Shown: positions 1-8,812, numbered from the stretch's first letter. The stretch: 64,000 bases of DNA from Paenibacillus sp. FSL H7-0326 (GCF_001955535.1 NZ_MPVN01000006.1:62001-126000), one strand, 5' to 3'. Notes: generated by a model not told the origin, from the sequence alone. Numbers and translations: made by a program.

Positions 1-318
1 CTGAAGAAAACGGTCAGCTTCTCCATCCTTGGCTCAAGGTGGGCAGGATTTGCTGCAACCGTCGTGCTCTCGGCAGGGATAGGGTACGGGCTTCATCAGC
101 TGGGACTGCGAATGGCTGATCTGATGCCGTCTAGACTTGCTTACTTGATTAACTGCGGAATCGTTGGACTGGCTGTTCTTATCAGCTATTTTGTTCTGCT
201 TATCCTTCTCGGCGTATTGCGAGAGGACGAGCTGAAGAGTTATCCGCGTATCATTCAGAAGGTGCTCCGCCCGCTGATGCGATTGAAGCGTTCTGGTAAT
301 CAGGGAGCAAGAGGATAA
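1..318 (+). CDS. C-terminal end of a SpoVB/YtgP-like polysaccharide flippase (partial)
   Basis: The reading frame is open from the first base and ends with TAA, giving the last 105 residues. Two hydrophobic membrane segments are visible (about residues 10-30 and 45-70), followed by an LREDELKSYP stretch and a basic tail. This tail pattern is typical of the MOP-superfamily flippases related to SpoVB/YtgP, which move lipid-linked polysaccharide precursors across the membrane. The start and most of the protein lie outside the window, so the family call rests on the C-terminus only. Confidence 0.6.
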   Translation: MKKTVSFSILGSRWAGFAATVVLSAGIGYGLHQLGLRMADLMPSRLAYLINCGIVGLAVLISYFVLLILLGVLREDELKSYPRIIQKVLRPLMRLKRSGNQGARG

Positions 319-349
319 CAGAGTGAGGGTTTGAATACTACGTATATAG

Positions 350-392
350 AAAAAAAGGCATCGTTTCATTACCACATGAAGCGATGCCTTTT
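350..392. terminator. Bidirectional intrinsic terminator
   Basis: The arms GGCATCGTTTCAT (357-369) and ATGAAGCGATGCC (376-388) pair perfectly around a six-base loop. A T-run follows on the plus side and an A-run precedes it, so it can end both the flippase gene and the opposing DUF2515 gene. Confidence 0.85.
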
Positions 393-397
393 GCTAT

Positions 398-1681
398 CTA
401 TATCAATCGATCCAGGTCATGCATCATGGCCAGCTTGGATAGACTGTTCCTATGCTCATGGCTGATCTCGAACAGCTTGGGTCGTCTTGGAACGGTCAGA
501 TGACCAAGACTATCGGTTTGAGTCAGCCAGTCTTCCCGTGATATTTTCTCATACGGTAAGTCCTGCCAAACGTTTAATAGTTTTGGGCTGTACAGCTTGT
601 TCCCTGACGGGAGCGCTTCATTACGGCTCAGCATAGGAGATACGAGAGCCTCGTGTGTAGAGAGCTCTTTTTGATCTGTGAAAAACTTAGGCCAGTATTC
701 ACTTCTTGAGCCTTCATGAGGGACGGCATATGCATAAGCAGCAGCCCGATCCAGCACCTGCTCGTGTCCAAATAGCAGCGCATACAGATTCTTGCCAAAA
801 GCAATCCGCTCATGCACCTTACTGAAATTCGACAAGGTCAAGCCAACGAGCTCCTCATTGATACCGAGCGGGATGACAATATGGTTCAGCCCCGCAATTT
901 CATGTGAACGAAAGGACAGAGTAGAAGTCACATGGTGCTGGTAGAACGAATTGCGTATGACGCGATACTCAATATAATTCTGTTCATTAATGATGAGTCC
1001 AACCGTCAGCAGTGCACTGTCCCTATTCAGCCAGAAATGCTCCCAGAAGGGAACCATGAAGGAGGAAATGTGAAACTCCGATAGCAAATGAAAGTAGCTC
1101 CGGCCCTTTTCCTTACTTTTCATATATAGCAGCAGCTGTGGGTAAGCGTCTTGAAAAATAAGTGCGTTGCACCGTTCAAGCAGCAGGTATACCCTTTCTT
1201 TTTCTTGGTCATTCAGGATGGTCTTCAGCAATCCGCTGTGTAGATCTGTCATATTGTATCCACCGTTCCGGGATACGAAGTGAGCGAGAAGTGCCCAGTG
1301 CAGCTCCGGATAAGACTTGTAGCAGGCGAGGTAAGCTGCTGTTCTTGAGACATTGCTCCGGTTGTGATATTTCGTCAGCTCTTTGATCTCCTGAACGAGC
1401 TCCAGCTCCTCTACACTGTAAGGGTCAAGCTGGCTGCTCCGAAGGGAGGCTGTCTGAACACCAGACGTTCTCACACTTGCCATCATATGCTCAAGCTGTT
1501 GCTGTATCTGTACGGCAGAAGACGTCTGCCACGTCAGGGAGAGAAGTGGATGACGCAGTTTTTTGGAGGCTTCCCAGGCTGATCTCTTCCCAGTGATCAT
1601 TTCCTTGATCGTGACCGGAATCGTTGTAATCAGCTGCCAAATAGAAGGCTTGGCCTGCGCTTGGTAATCTGGATGGTCCAT
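398..1681 (-). CDS. DUF2515 family protein (YppC-like)
   Basis: The 427-residue product resembles the DUF2515/YppC family of Bacillota, whose function is unknown. The recognisable part is the central block with EIKELTKYHNRSNVSRTAAY and the following HWALLAHFVSRNGGYNMTDL region. No signal peptide or clear membrane anchor is seen, although residues 10-25 are moderately hydrophobic. Three ATG codons lie in tandem (1679-1687); the last, at 1681, sits 8 bases after GGGAG and is preferred. A longer open frame upstream has no ribosome binding site. It ends against the shared terminator at 350-392. Confidence 0.7.
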   Translation of the reverse strand: MDHPDYQAQAKPSIWQLITTIPVTIKEMITGKRSAWEASKKLRHPLLSLTWQTSSAVQIQQQLEHMMASVRTSGVQTASLRSSQLDPYSVEELELVQEIKELTKYHNRSNVSRTAAYLACYKSYPELHWALLAHFVSRNGGYNMTDLHSGLLKTILNDQEKERVYLLLERCNALIFQDAYPQLLLYMKSKEKGRSYFHLLSEFHISSFMVPFWEHFWLNRDSALLTVGLIINEQNYIEYRVIRNSFYQHHVTSTLSFRSHEIAGLNHIVIPLGINEELVGLTLSNFSKVHERIAFGKNLYALLFGHEQVLDRAAAYAYAVPHEGSRSEYWPKFFTDQKELSTHEALVSPMLSRNEALPSGNKLYSPKLLNVWQDLPYEKISREDWLTQTDSLGHLTVPRRPKLFEISHEHRNSLSKLAMMHDLDRLI

Positions 1682-1820
1682 CATCATATCTCCCTTTCGT
1701 TGAATCGTCTCACGATGCTTACTTACGATGTTTACTAGTATGCACACAAAATTTGACTTCCACTCTATTGTTTGCTTCACTAAGGTTAGATAAAGGTAAA
1801 TAGCAGAAAGGATGGTACAC

Positions 1821-2165
1821 ATGAAATTAATGAATTCCAAAGCTGAATTTGACGTATCTATACAATCCTCCAACCTGGTCGTTGCTGTATTTAAGGCGGA
1901 TTGGTGCGGTGACTGCACCTATATCAATCCATTTATGCCAGAGGTAGAGGAGAAATATGCCGATTCCTTATCGCTTATTCAGGTTGATGTGGATAAAGTG
2001 GAGGAGGTTAGTCAGGAGCAGAATATTCTGGGCATTCCGAGCTTTGTTGCTTACACGGATGGCCGGGAACTGATTCGTTTCGTCAATAAAAACCGTAAAT
2101 CACGCGAGGAGATTGAGACCTTCCTGGATCGTGCGGTTGAAGTGTACAAGTCCATTCATAAATAA
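1821..2165 (+). CDS. Thioredoxin family protein (YtpP-like)
   Basis: This 114-residue thioredoxin fold protein carries a WCGDC active site (Cys29, Cys32) and the cis-proline segment GIPSF near residue 72. It is probably a cytoplasmic thiol-disulfide oxidoreductase; length and the CGDC variant resemble B. subtilis YtpP. Start choice: ATG at 1821 lies 9 bases after AAAGG, whereas an in-frame ATG at 1812 directly abuts the same motif. It stands alone, divergent from the DUF2515 gene, and is closed by a terminator. Confidence 0.85.
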   Translation: MKLMNSKAEFDVSIQSSNLVVAVFKADWCGDCTYINPFMPEVEEKYADSLSLIQVDVDKVEEVSQEQNILGIPSFVAYTDGRELIRFVNKNRKSREEIETFLDRAVEVYKSIHK

Positions 2166-2173
2166 GAAACTCA

Positions 2174-2214
2174 AAAAAACACCGTTCTCCTTCTTTCGAA
2201 GGGAGCGGTGTTTT
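2174..2214 (+). terminator. Intrinsic terminator after the thioredoxin-like gene
   Basis: CACCGTTCTCCTTC pairs with GAAGGGAGCGGTG (one bulge) around a short loop and is followed by TTTT. An A-run on the left makes it possibly bidirectional. Confidence 0.75.
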
Positions 2215-2403
2215 GCTGTGTAATGATGGATATACTGAGATGAGTGCAATGATTTGTGATTGATTTGGCAGCTCAGCGTGTTATGAAATAGATTTTATGC
2301 GTTAACATTTTGTCACAATCGGTTTATGCTGCGGATTCTTTTATCCGGTATAATTGAAAAAGAGCTGATGGATAGCTTCACCATATTTTATAACAGCAGG
2401 TGA

Positions 2404-3354
2404 ATGAAGTTGAAACATATCAAATTGTTAAAATGGGTCAGTTTCGTGACGACCATATTCATGTTCTTTGCCACCTTTGGCGGCGGAGTCGTTACCCGGA
2501 CCGAGTCCGGTCTCGGCTGCGGCAATGAGTGGCCGCTGTGTCATGGTAAATTTGTACCGGCGCATACACTTGCTTCACTTATTGAGTATTCCCATCGCAT
2601 AGTAAGTTCCACAGCTGGGCTGCTTGCGGTTGCGACCTTTGTACTATTCTGGCTGTACAGCAAGAAACGCCGTGATTTACAGATATTTGCGTTATTGACG
2701 TTAATATTTGTCATTATCCAAGGAGCAATGGGAGCACTCGCTGTTGTCTTCTCCCAATCTCCACCCGTGATGGCACTGCACCTTGGGTTTGCGTTTATCT
2801 CGCTTGCGAGTGCACTGATGACAACGCTTGGGGCCAGACAGGAAGAGAAGTTTGGAGGTCTTGAACGGTTTGACAGACTGCCGCGCGTCAGTAAGGGCTT
2901 CCGTAATCTGGTATGGATTACCGCGATTTATTCCTACGTGGTTGTCTATACGGGTGCTTTTGTAAGTCATACGAGCTCTGCAGGCGGCTGCTCCGGCTTC
3001 CCTCTATGTAATGGAGAGGTTGTGCCTCAGTTGTCTGGCGGAGTCGGCATAGCCTTTATGCACCGGGCAGCTGCATTTCTGCTGGTAGCTGTCGTTGCTG
3101 TACTCAGTCACTATGCTTACCGGCACCACAAGAATAATCGGGAAATGCAGGTGCTTGGGCTGTCAGCGATCGGTCTAATTATACTTCAAGTGCTCTCTGG
3201 TGTTGGACTAATGCTGACGATGAATCGTCCTGAAGTCTATATGTTTGTCGTACTGGCACATATGACGATCATTGCCGTCTTGTTCGGTATGCTGTGCTAT
3301 ATGAGCTATGTCGTGTGGAGACTTGCCAAGCCCGCGGGCAGTAACAAGCTGTAA
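2404..3354 (+). CDS. ctaA: Heme A synthase CtaA
   Basis: The product of 316 residues is a polytopic membrane protein matching COX15/CtaA, which oxidises the C8 methyl of heme O to make heme A for cytochrome oxidase. Key features are the Cys39/Cys46 pair in the first extracytoplasmic loop, Glu61 and His64 in EYSHR (equivalent to E57/H60 of B. subtilis CtaA), a second Cys pair in GGCSGFPLC, and later conserved histidines in MHRAAAF and LAHMTI. About eight membrane segments are seen in two four-helix halves. AGCAGGTGA just upstream serves as the ribosome binding site. No ctaB/ctaC neighbours are present here. Confidence 0.93.
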   Translation: MKLKHIKLLKWVSFVTTIFMFFATFGGGVVTRTESGLGCGNEWPLCHGKFVPAHTLASLIEYSHRIVSSTAGLLAVATFVLFWLYSKKRRDLQIFALLTLIFVIIQGAMGALAVVFSQSPPVMALHLGFAFISLASALMTTLGARQEEKFGGLERFDRLPRVSKGFRNLVWITAIYSYVVVYTGAFVSHTSSAGGCSGFPLCNGEVVPQLSGGVGIAFMHRAAAFLLVAVVAVLSHYAYRHHKNNREMQVLGLSAIGLIILQVLSGVGLMLTMNRPEVYMFVVLAHMTIIAVLFGMLCYMSYVVWRLAKPAGSNKL

Positions 3355-3442
3355 CAGAAGCCAGAGGGAATCTAACCGTTTTTTTTCGGGCAGCGTTCTG
3401 CTGCCCGGCATACATAACTTAGACGTATGTCCCGCCCTTGTT

Positions 3443-3478
3443 AAGCCTTCGGAGATGTTCTCCGCAGGCTTTTGTTTT
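3443..3478 (+). terminator. Intrinsic terminator after ctaA
   Basis: AAGCCT...GGAGA pairs with TCTCC...AGGCTT around a three-base loop, then TTTTGTTTT. A second GC-rich hairpin without a U-tail (GGGCAGC/GCTGCCC, about 3393-3411) precedes it. The position of this terminator argues against extending the next gene upstream to 3438. Confidence 0.8.
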
Positions 3479-3617
3479 CAACATGCTTGATAACGGGGTA
3501 CATATCTTGCATGAACTCACCTCTAATCCATCATTTTATCCTTCAGGATCAAGTTATGGTTGTGAGGTGCAGAATTCGGGAAATATAAGCTGCACAGATG
3601 CACAGGAGGACACGCAT

Positions 3618-4361
3618 ATGCTTCGAACTTTATTGGGAGAGCCCGCCCGGGTTAACACCGGAGAACTAAAAGAAGCCATGGATACCATGGCGAAGACACT
3701 GCAGCTGCTTGGAGCGGCTATAGATCGAGGAAACGACCCTTCACATGATTATCGCAAGCTCGATATTTGGACCCGAGGCCTGATGACCTCACTTGATGAA
3801 CTGGAGCAGAGCACTTTTGCCGCTTCTTTCTTTGCCGCTAAAGTTCACTCCTCCTCAACAGAAGATATGGAACCGGATGAGAAGGCGGATTACGCACGGT
3901 ATGTTTATTTTTACAAGGATGGCTTTATTCGCATGTTTGCTATCCTCGATAAGCTTGGTAACCTGCTGGATGACTGGTATGAGCTTCATACTTCCAAGGT
4001 GAAGGTGCATTTCTCGTACTTTACGGTTCTTCGTCAATTTGAATATTCGAAGCAGCATATGCCGCTTGTTCAGGAGCTGAACGATCTCAAGGATCAATAT
4101 TCGGACTCGATGAACCGGCTTCGTAAACGAAGAAATACAGAAATCCATCACATGAATGTAGAGATGGTGGATGATCTGTGGCAGAAGCATCAGACTCTTC
4201 ATGGCAAGGTTGAGCTGGAGGATCTGAGGTCCTTTACACAGGATCTTGAGCTGGGACTGGAGCTGGTATCCAAGAGCGTGACGGCGGCATTTCATTACAT
4301 TAATAACAACTGGCAGAAGAGCACACCGAAGGCCAAAAGCTCTGTCAAATCCTCATCATAA
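3618..4361 (+). CDS. HEPN-domain protein (Cthe_2314-like)
   Basis: The 247-residue all-helical protein contains RNTEIH in its C-terminal half, fitting the R-x4-6-H motif of HEPN domains, many of which are RNases. The KRR run before it and the ILDKLGNLLDDWYEL helix fit the Cthe_2314-type HEPN family found in Bacillota. It has no signal peptide or membrane segment and ends in a Lys/Ser-rich tail. ATG at 3618 follows AGGAGG with good spacing; an upstream in-frame ATG (3438) would run through the ctaA terminator and is rejected. It is monocistronic with no nucleotidyltransferase partner, so a toxin-antitoxin role is not supported. RNase activity is inference. Confidence 0.6.
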   Translation: MLRTLLGEPARVNTGELKEAMDTMAKTLQLLGAAIDRGNDPSHDYRKLDIWTRGLMTSLDELEQSTFAASFFAAKVHSSSTEDMEPDEKADYARYVYFYKDGFIRMFAILDKLGNLLDDWYELHTSKVKVHFSYFTVLRQFEYSKQHMPLVQELNDLKDQYSDSMNRLRKRRNTEIHHMNVEMVDDLWQKHQTLHGKVELEDLRSFTQDLELGLELVSKSVTAAFHYINNNWQKSTPKAKSSVKSSS

Positions 4362-4393
4362 GAAATCCGATAAAAATAATGTAATATTTTCCT

Positions 4394-4422
4394 TTGACAA
4401 GTAGTGTAAAGTATTTTATACT
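4394..4422 (+). promoter_or_regulatory. SigA-type promoter of the S-box transcript
   Basis: TTGACA (4394-4399) and TATACT (4417-4422) are separated by exactly 17 bases. The site lies about 60 bases before the SAM riboswitch, consistent with a transcript that begins just ahead of the aptamer. Confidence 0.8.
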
Positions 4423-4484
4423 TTCACTTAGTTTCTGAAATTGCTGAAATGAATAAGTGAATTAAACACACAATCGCATATATG

Positions 4485-4633
4485 TTCTTATCGAGAGTGG
4501 CGGAGGGACAGGCCCTATGAAGCCCGGCAACCGATTCTGTATTGTAGTCAGTAAGACTGCTGTACCCGAATGACATGGTGCTAAATCCTTCAAGACCGTG
4601 AGGTTACTTCTTACGATCTTGGCAGATGAGAAG
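4485..4633 (+). ncRNA. SAM-I (S-box) riboswitch aptamer
   Basis: Class-defining S-box segments occur in order: TTCTTATC, AGAGtGGcgGAGGGA, GGCCC-TGAAGCCCGGCAACC, then GGTGC-AAATCC, and a closing GATGAGAA that re-pairs with the first segment to form P1. SAM binding stabilises P1 and lets the downstream terminator form, lowering expression when methionine/SAM is plentiful. It precedes metNPQ, a standard S-box target. Confidence 0.95.
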
Positions 4634-4651
4634 GAATCGCTTAATGATAAC

Positions 4652-4693
4652 AAGCCCCTTTTTGTCTAGCAAAAAGGCGGCTTTTTCTTTTTA
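4652..4693 (+). terminator. Riboswitch expression-platform terminator
   Basis: AAGCC-CTTTTTG pairs with CAAAAAG-GGCTT and is followed by a long T-run. It is placed right after the SAM-I aptamer and before metN, as expected for transcription attenuation. Confidence 0.88.
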
Positions 4694-4814
4694 TCGGACA
4701 TTCTTCCACGAGGGATTCGGGTAGAAAGCAAGGCATACGGGTAAAACAAGTGTAAAGAAATAGAAGCTCTGACATAGAGAAGAACGGATTGCAGTAAGTA
4801 AGGAGGTACCTCAT

Positions 4815-5831
4815 TTGATCGAACTAAAAAATATTAAAAAGGACTATGGCAAAGGGAAACAGGTCACGACGGCCTTATCCGGGCTTAATCTGTCCATTCA
4901 AAAGGGTGAAATCTTCGGCGTCATCGGTCATTCCGGCGCAGGGAAGAGCACGCTGATTCGTTTAATTAATTTGCTTGAGCGGCCGACAGCCGGTGAGGTA
5001 TGGGTCGGCGGTATAAACATGACCAGGCTTGGTAAACATCAGCTGCAGGCGAAGCGCCGCAAGATCGGTATGATTTTTCAGCATTTCAACCTGCTCAGTT
5101 CAGCTACTGTATATGATAATATCGCGTTTCCCCTACGGCTCGTGAAGACCAATCAGGCGGAAGTGGATCGTAAAGTGAAGGAACTGCTAGAGCTGGTTGG
5201 CCTGACCGAGCATAGTAAGAAGTATCCTTCTCAGCTCTCAGGCGGTCAGAAGCAGCGCGTCGGCATCGCACGTGCGCTGGCAAGCGACCCGGAAGTGCTG
5301 CTATGTGATGAGGCAACCTCAGCACTGGACCCGCAGACGACGAATTCCATACTTAAGCTGCTGCTGGATATCAACAAACGCTTTAATTTGACCATTGTAC
5401 TGATTACACATGAGATGCATGTGATTCAGTCGATCTGTGATCGTGTCGCCGTCATTCATCAGGGCGGTATTGTGGAAGAGGGTCCGGTGACGGAAGTGTT
5501 CCTCAAGCCGCAGCATCCTGTAACCCAGGACTTTATTCTACGGGAAACAGATTCGGGCGACCTGCTCGGTGAAGCCATTATGGCGACGCATTTGGAACAT
5601 TCCCAAACTGTCAAAATTACGTTTCTCGGAAGCAAAACGTATGATTCGATTCTGTCGCAGACGGCTAGAAGGCTTGGTATTGATTTTGCCATCCTGCAAG
5701 GAACCATCTCAACTATTAAGCAAGTGCCTTACGGACAGCTTACGGTTAGACTTGAAGGTCCTCCTGAGCTGATTCGCAGTACGATAGATGAGCTAGTATC
5801 ACAGGGACTAGAAGTGGAGGTGGTGGTATGA
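4815..5831 (+). CDS. metN: Methionine ABC transporter ATP-binding protein MetN
   Basis: The 338-residue ATPase of a methionine importer has a Walker A GHSGAGKS (residues 38-45), ABC signature LSGGQKQR, Walker B LLCDEATSALD and switch His in ITHEMH. Residues from about 265 form the NIL domain that senses methionine and gives transinhibition. The start is TTG at 4815, ten bases after AAGGAGG. The gene is translationally coupled to the next one through an ATGA overlap. Expression should follow the upstream SAM riboswitch. Confidence 0.95.
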   Translation: MIELKNIKKDYGKGKQVTTALSGLNLSIQKGEIFGVIGHSGAGKSTLIRLINLLERPTAGEVWVGGINMTRLGKHQLQAKRRKIGMIFQHFNLLSSATVYDNIAFPLRLVKTNQAEVDRKVKELLELVGLTEHSKKYPSQLSGGQKQRVGIARALASDPEVLLCDEATSALDPQTTNSILKLLLDINKRFNLTIVLITHEMHVIQSICDRVAVIHQGGIVEEGPVTEVFLKPQHPVTQDFILRETDSGDLLGEAIMATHLEHSQTVKITFLGSKTYDSILSQTARRLGIDFAILQGTISTIKQVPYGQLTVRLEGPPELIRSTIDELVSQGLEVEVVV

Positions 5832-6496
5832 TGGGGCTTGATTTTTCCGTCATCAACTGGGATGAATTCCAGAAGGCCACTTTAGATACATTAAAGATGC
5901 TGGGTGCATCCGGATTATTTTCCATTCTTATTGGTCTTCCGCTGGGCATTATTTTGTTCATGACTTCCCGTTCCACATCCGGAATCAGCAGGGCTGTTTA
6001 CAATGTGCTGTCTGTAATTGTCAACATATTGCGGTCCGTTCCATTCATCATTCTGATTGTGGCGATGATTCCGATTACGAAAGAAATCGTGGGGACGGCG
6101 ATCGGTGTTCTCGGTACGATTCCTCCGCTTGTTGTGGGGGCTGCGCCGTTCTTTGCCAGACTTGTTGAGACTGCGCTTCGTGAAGTCGACCGCGGTGTCA
6201 TTGAGGCCTCACAGGCAATGGGCGCATCGACGGGTCAGATTATCTGGAAGGTGCTGATGCCGGAATCTCTACCGGGTCTGCTTGCAGGGATGACCATGAC
6301 CATTGTTACGCTCGTATCCTACACAGCGATGTCGGGGATGGTCGGTGGTGGAGGCCTTGGTTCTCTGGCCGTCAACTACGGGTACTACCGCTATGAGAAT
6401 GAAGTGATGATTATTGCTGTTATTATCATGATTGTGCTCGTGCAAGCACTGCAGATGATTGGGGATCGCTTGGTGAAGCATTTTACTCGGAGATAA
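5828..6496 (+). CDS. metP: Methionine ABC transporter permease MetP/MetI
   Basis: The 222-residue inner-membrane permease has five or so hydrophobic segments and the EAA-type cytoplasmic loop EASQAMGASTGQIIWKVLMP that docks onto MetN. GGGGLGSLAVNYGYYRYE near the end is characteristic of the MetI family. Its ATG (5828) overlaps the metN stop codon (ATGA), with an alternative ATG at 5831. It is the second gene of the S-box operon. Confidence 0.94.
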   Translation: MMGLDFSVINWDEFQKATLDTLKMLGASGLFSILIGLPLGIILFMTSRSTSGISRAVYNVLSVIVNILRSVPFIILIVAMIPITKEIVGTAIGVLGTIPPLVVGAAPFFARLVETALREVDRGVIEASQAMGASTGQIIWKVLMPESLPGLLAGMTMTIVTLVSYTAMSGMVGGGGLGSLAVNYGYYRYENEVMIIAVIIMIVLVQALQMIGDRLVKHFTRR

Positions 6497-6628
6497 TAGA
6501 CTCATCGCAAGTTCCTATTTAGGCGTATTTAATGAGAAATCTTAAGCTTACTTTGGATTTAGGGCATGGACGTTGTATGGTTCATCCTTTATCACATATA
6601 TCGAGATTATATAGGAGGGTCATCTGTA

Positions 6629-7465
6629 ATGAAAAAATGGTTCTTATCTGCATTAACTCTAACTCTGGTTCTGGTACTGGCAGCTTGCGGCAATGATTCC
6701 GCTCCCGATACAACAGGAAGTGAAGGCACGGGAGGCACAGAAGAAACAGTAACCTTGAAGGTCGGTGCAACACCAGTTCCACAAGCTGAAATTCTGGAGC
6801 AAGTCAAGCCAATTCTTGAAGAGCAAGGCGTTAACTTGGAAATTGTTACTTTCAACGATTATGTACAGCCGAACGTACAGCTAGATGAAGGCCAGCTCGA
6901 TGCGAACTTCTTCCAGCACAAGCCTTACCTGGATAACGAAATAGAGACACGTGGTCTTAAGCTGGCGGCTCTCAATCCGGTACATGTGGAGCCGCTTGGT
7001 GCTTACTCGAATACGATTACCTCTGCAGATGAGCTGCAGGACGGTGCAAAGATTGCGATTCCGAACGATGCAACCAACGGCGGCCGTGCCCTTATCCTTC
7101 TGGACAAGAACGGTATCATTAAATTGAAAGACAACACTAACATTGAATCCAAGATCAGCGATATTGCAGAGAATCCAAAAAACTTGGAAATTATTGAGAT
7201 GGATGCAGCGATGCTTCCTCGTCAGCTGGGTGAAGTAGAGCTTGCTGTCATCAACGTTAACTATGCGCTTGAAGCAGATCTAAACCCGCTGGAAGACGCA
7301 CTCTTCCTTGAAGATGCAGATTCTCCATATGCGAATCTGCTCGTATCCCGCGAGGATAACAAAGATAATGAGGCAATTCAGAAGCTGAATGATGCTCTTC
7401 AATCCGATGAGATTAAACAGTTCATTGAAGATAATTATGCTGGATCTATCGTACCTGCATTTTAA
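6629..7465 (+). CDS. metQ: Methionine-binding lipoprotein MetQ
   Basis: The 278-residue product starts with a lipoprotein signal (MKKW, hydrophobic core, lipobox LAAC with Cys20), so it is anchored on the outer face of the membrane. The mature part matches the NlpA/MetQ family (KVGATPVPQAEIL, FNDYVQPN, DANFFQHKPYL, NDATNGGRAL). It delivers methionine to MetNP. ATG at 6629 follows AGGAGGG; an upstream in-frame ATG (6566) would bury the signal peptide and lacks a binding site. It lies 132 bases after metP with no terminator between. Confidence 0.94.
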   Translation: MKKWFLSALTLTLVLVLAACGNDSAPDTTGSEGTGGTEETVTLKVGATPVPQAEILEQVKPILEEQGVNLEIVTFNDYVQPNVQLDEGQLDANFFQHKPYLDNEIETRGLKLAALNPVHVEPLGAYSNTITSADELQDGAKIAIPNDATNGGRALILLDKNGIIKLKDNTNIESKISDIAENPKNLEIIEMDAAMLPRQLGEVELAVINVNYALEADLNPLEDALFLEDADSPYANLLVSREDNKDNEAIQKLNDALQSDEIKQFIEDNYAGSIVPAF

Positions 7466-7480
7466 TTAAAGTAAGATGAT

Positions 7481-7533
7481 AAACAGTCCCGTTCGGTACT
7501 TTGATGTTAAAAAAGTGCCGGACGGGACTGTTT
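7481..7533. terminator. Long-stem terminator after metQ
   Basis: AAACAGTCCCGT and ACGGGACTGTTT form an 11-12 bp outer stem that continues inward through CGG and ACTTT/AAAGT. The T-run is short, but the long palindrome can work in both directions and closes the methionine operon. Confidence 0.75.
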
Positions 7534-7613
7534 CGTATGCCGTTCCTTTCATTCTGCCCTTCCCTATATTATACTGAAATAGGTAACCGCTCTTGTTAGA
7601 AGGAGGAAGGGAT

Positions 7614-8384
7614 TTGGACAATAAAGTCGCCCTTATTACGGGAAGTGCGAAGGGCCTTGGCAAGATGACAGCTCTTCGGCTGGCTGCGGAAGGCTTCGAT
7701 ATTGCATTAAATTATGTGCATAGCAGGAAGGAAGCGGAAGCTCTTCAAGCAGAGATCATGGAGCTTGGTGTGCGTTGTATTGCGGTACAAGCGGATGTCT
7801 GTATAGCCGATGATACAGAGCGACTCGTCACCACGGTTGAGAAGGAACTTGGAGAAGTGGACATACTGATTAACAATGCAGGACCGTTCATTCGTGAGCG
7901 GAGGCTGTTTGCTGAATATAAGCAAGAAGAGATCATGATGCTGATGCAGGGCAATTTGGTCGGTACGATGCTCCTTGATCATCGGGTGCTGCCTTCAATG
8001 CGGCGCAAGAAATGGGGACGTATCATTCACTTTGGATTCAGTCACGCAGGAGAGGCAAGATCCTGGCCGCAGCGGGCGGTGTATGCGGCTGCCAAGGTAG
8101 GACTGGTTTCCTTCACGAAGACACTGGCCGTCGAGGAAGCGCCCTATGGAATTACAGTGAATATGATCTGTCCGGGGGATATTAGAGGAGATCATAAGGA
8201 AATGACGATTGAAGCGGTCAGCGGGCTCGTTGATAAGGAGACTCCTCGAGGCAGACCTGGCAGCGGAGAAGACGTTGCAAGAGTCATTCATTTCTTGTGT
8301 CTGGAGCAATCGGACTTTATTACCGGCAATATTATGGATATTTCCGGTGGACTCGATCCGATAAGACCGACCATTAAGGAATGA
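7614..8384 (+). CDS. SDR family oxidoreductase
   Basis: The 256-residue protein is a classical short-chain dehydrogenase/reductase: cofactor motif TGSAKGLG (residues 9-16), NNAG, and catalytic YAAAK. The catalytic Ser position reads HFGFSHAG. A GPFIRERR insert follows NNAG and the C-terminus ends in SGGLDPIRPTIKE. The substrate cannot be inferred. TTG at 7614 follows GAAGGAGG at good spacing; an earlier in-frame TTG at 7593 lies before that site. It is monocistronic between two strong terminators. Confidence 0.85.
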   Translation: MDNKVALITGSAKGLGKMTALRLAAEGFDIALNYVHSRKEAEALQAEIMELGVRCIAVQADVCIADDTERLVTTVEKELGEVDILINNAGPFIRERRLFAEYKQEEIMMLMQGNLVGTMLLDHRVLPSMRRKKWGRIIHFGFSHAGEARSWPQRAVYAAAKVGLVSFTKTLAVEEAPYGITVNMICPGDIRGDHKEMTIEAVSGLVDKETPRGRPGSGEDVARVIHFLCLEQSDFITGNIMDISGGLDPIRPTIKE

Positions 8385-8412
8385 GAATGAGCGGGAGAAG
8401 TCAGAAGTGCCT

Positions 8413-8466
8413 CAAAAAAAAGAGTCCCGGCTTCTGCACATGACAGAAGCTTCGGGACTCTCTTAT
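8413..8466. terminator. Bidirectional terminator between SDR and nfu genes
   Basis: GAGTCCCG-CTTCTG pairs with CAGAAG-CGGGACTC. Eight A residues on the left give a U-tail for the minus-strand Nfu gene; TCTTAT follows on the plus side. Confidence 0.85.
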
Positions 8467-8482
8467 ATGATGGTATGGGATA

Positions 8483-8731
8483 CTAGAATACTTGAACAAC
8501 TTCTTCTACGCCTTCGACTTCTTCGACTAGCGCGCGTTCGATCCCTGCTTTTAGTGTGATGGTGGAGCTTGGGCAACTACCGCAAGCACCCATCAATTTC
8601 AGTTTCACAATACCGTCTTCGACATCGACCAATTCCACGTCACCGCCATCGCGCTGCAGGAACGGACGAAGTTTATCGAGCACGTCAGAGACTTCATCAT
8701 ACATGGTGCTGCTTTGTACGTTTTCGCTCAT
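8483..8731 (-). CDS. NifU-like C-terminal domain Fe-S scaffold/carrier (YutI-type)
   Basis: The 82-residue protein is a stand-alone Nfu domain. The conserved DKLRPFLQRDGGDVELVDV block is followed by the cluster-binding CGSCPSS motif, in which the two Cys residues of a dimer hold a [4Fe-4S] cluster for transfer to client proteins. Length and sequence match YutI of B. subtilis. It starts with ATG behind GGAAAGGAG and is divergent from the YuzB gene, which in B. subtilis also lies near yutI and yutJ. Confidence 0.9.
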   Translation of the reverse strand: MSENVQSSTMYDEVSDVLDKLRPFLQRDGGDVELVDVEDGIVKLKLMGACGSCPSSTITLKAGIERALVEEVEGVEEVVQVF

Positions 8732-8812
8732 ATTATCAACTCCTTTCCTTCCCTTTATTATAGTATAAATTACGCCAAAATAAAATGGTCAAACCAAAAG
8801 CAGGTGAATAAA

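Noticed and set aside
2323..2354. ctaA promoter with TATAAT at 2349-2354
   Set aside because: The -10 is perfect but no acceptable -35 is found at 15-19 bases, so it is not listed as a feature.
3438..3617. Longer N-terminus for the HEPN protein starting at 3438
   Set aside because: It would begin just before the ctaA terminator stem and include the whole terminator; ATG 3618 has AGGAGG at the right distance.
4462..4653. Minus-strand open frame over the SAM riboswitch
   Set aside because: It is antisense to a clearly conserved RNA element and lacks its own start signals.
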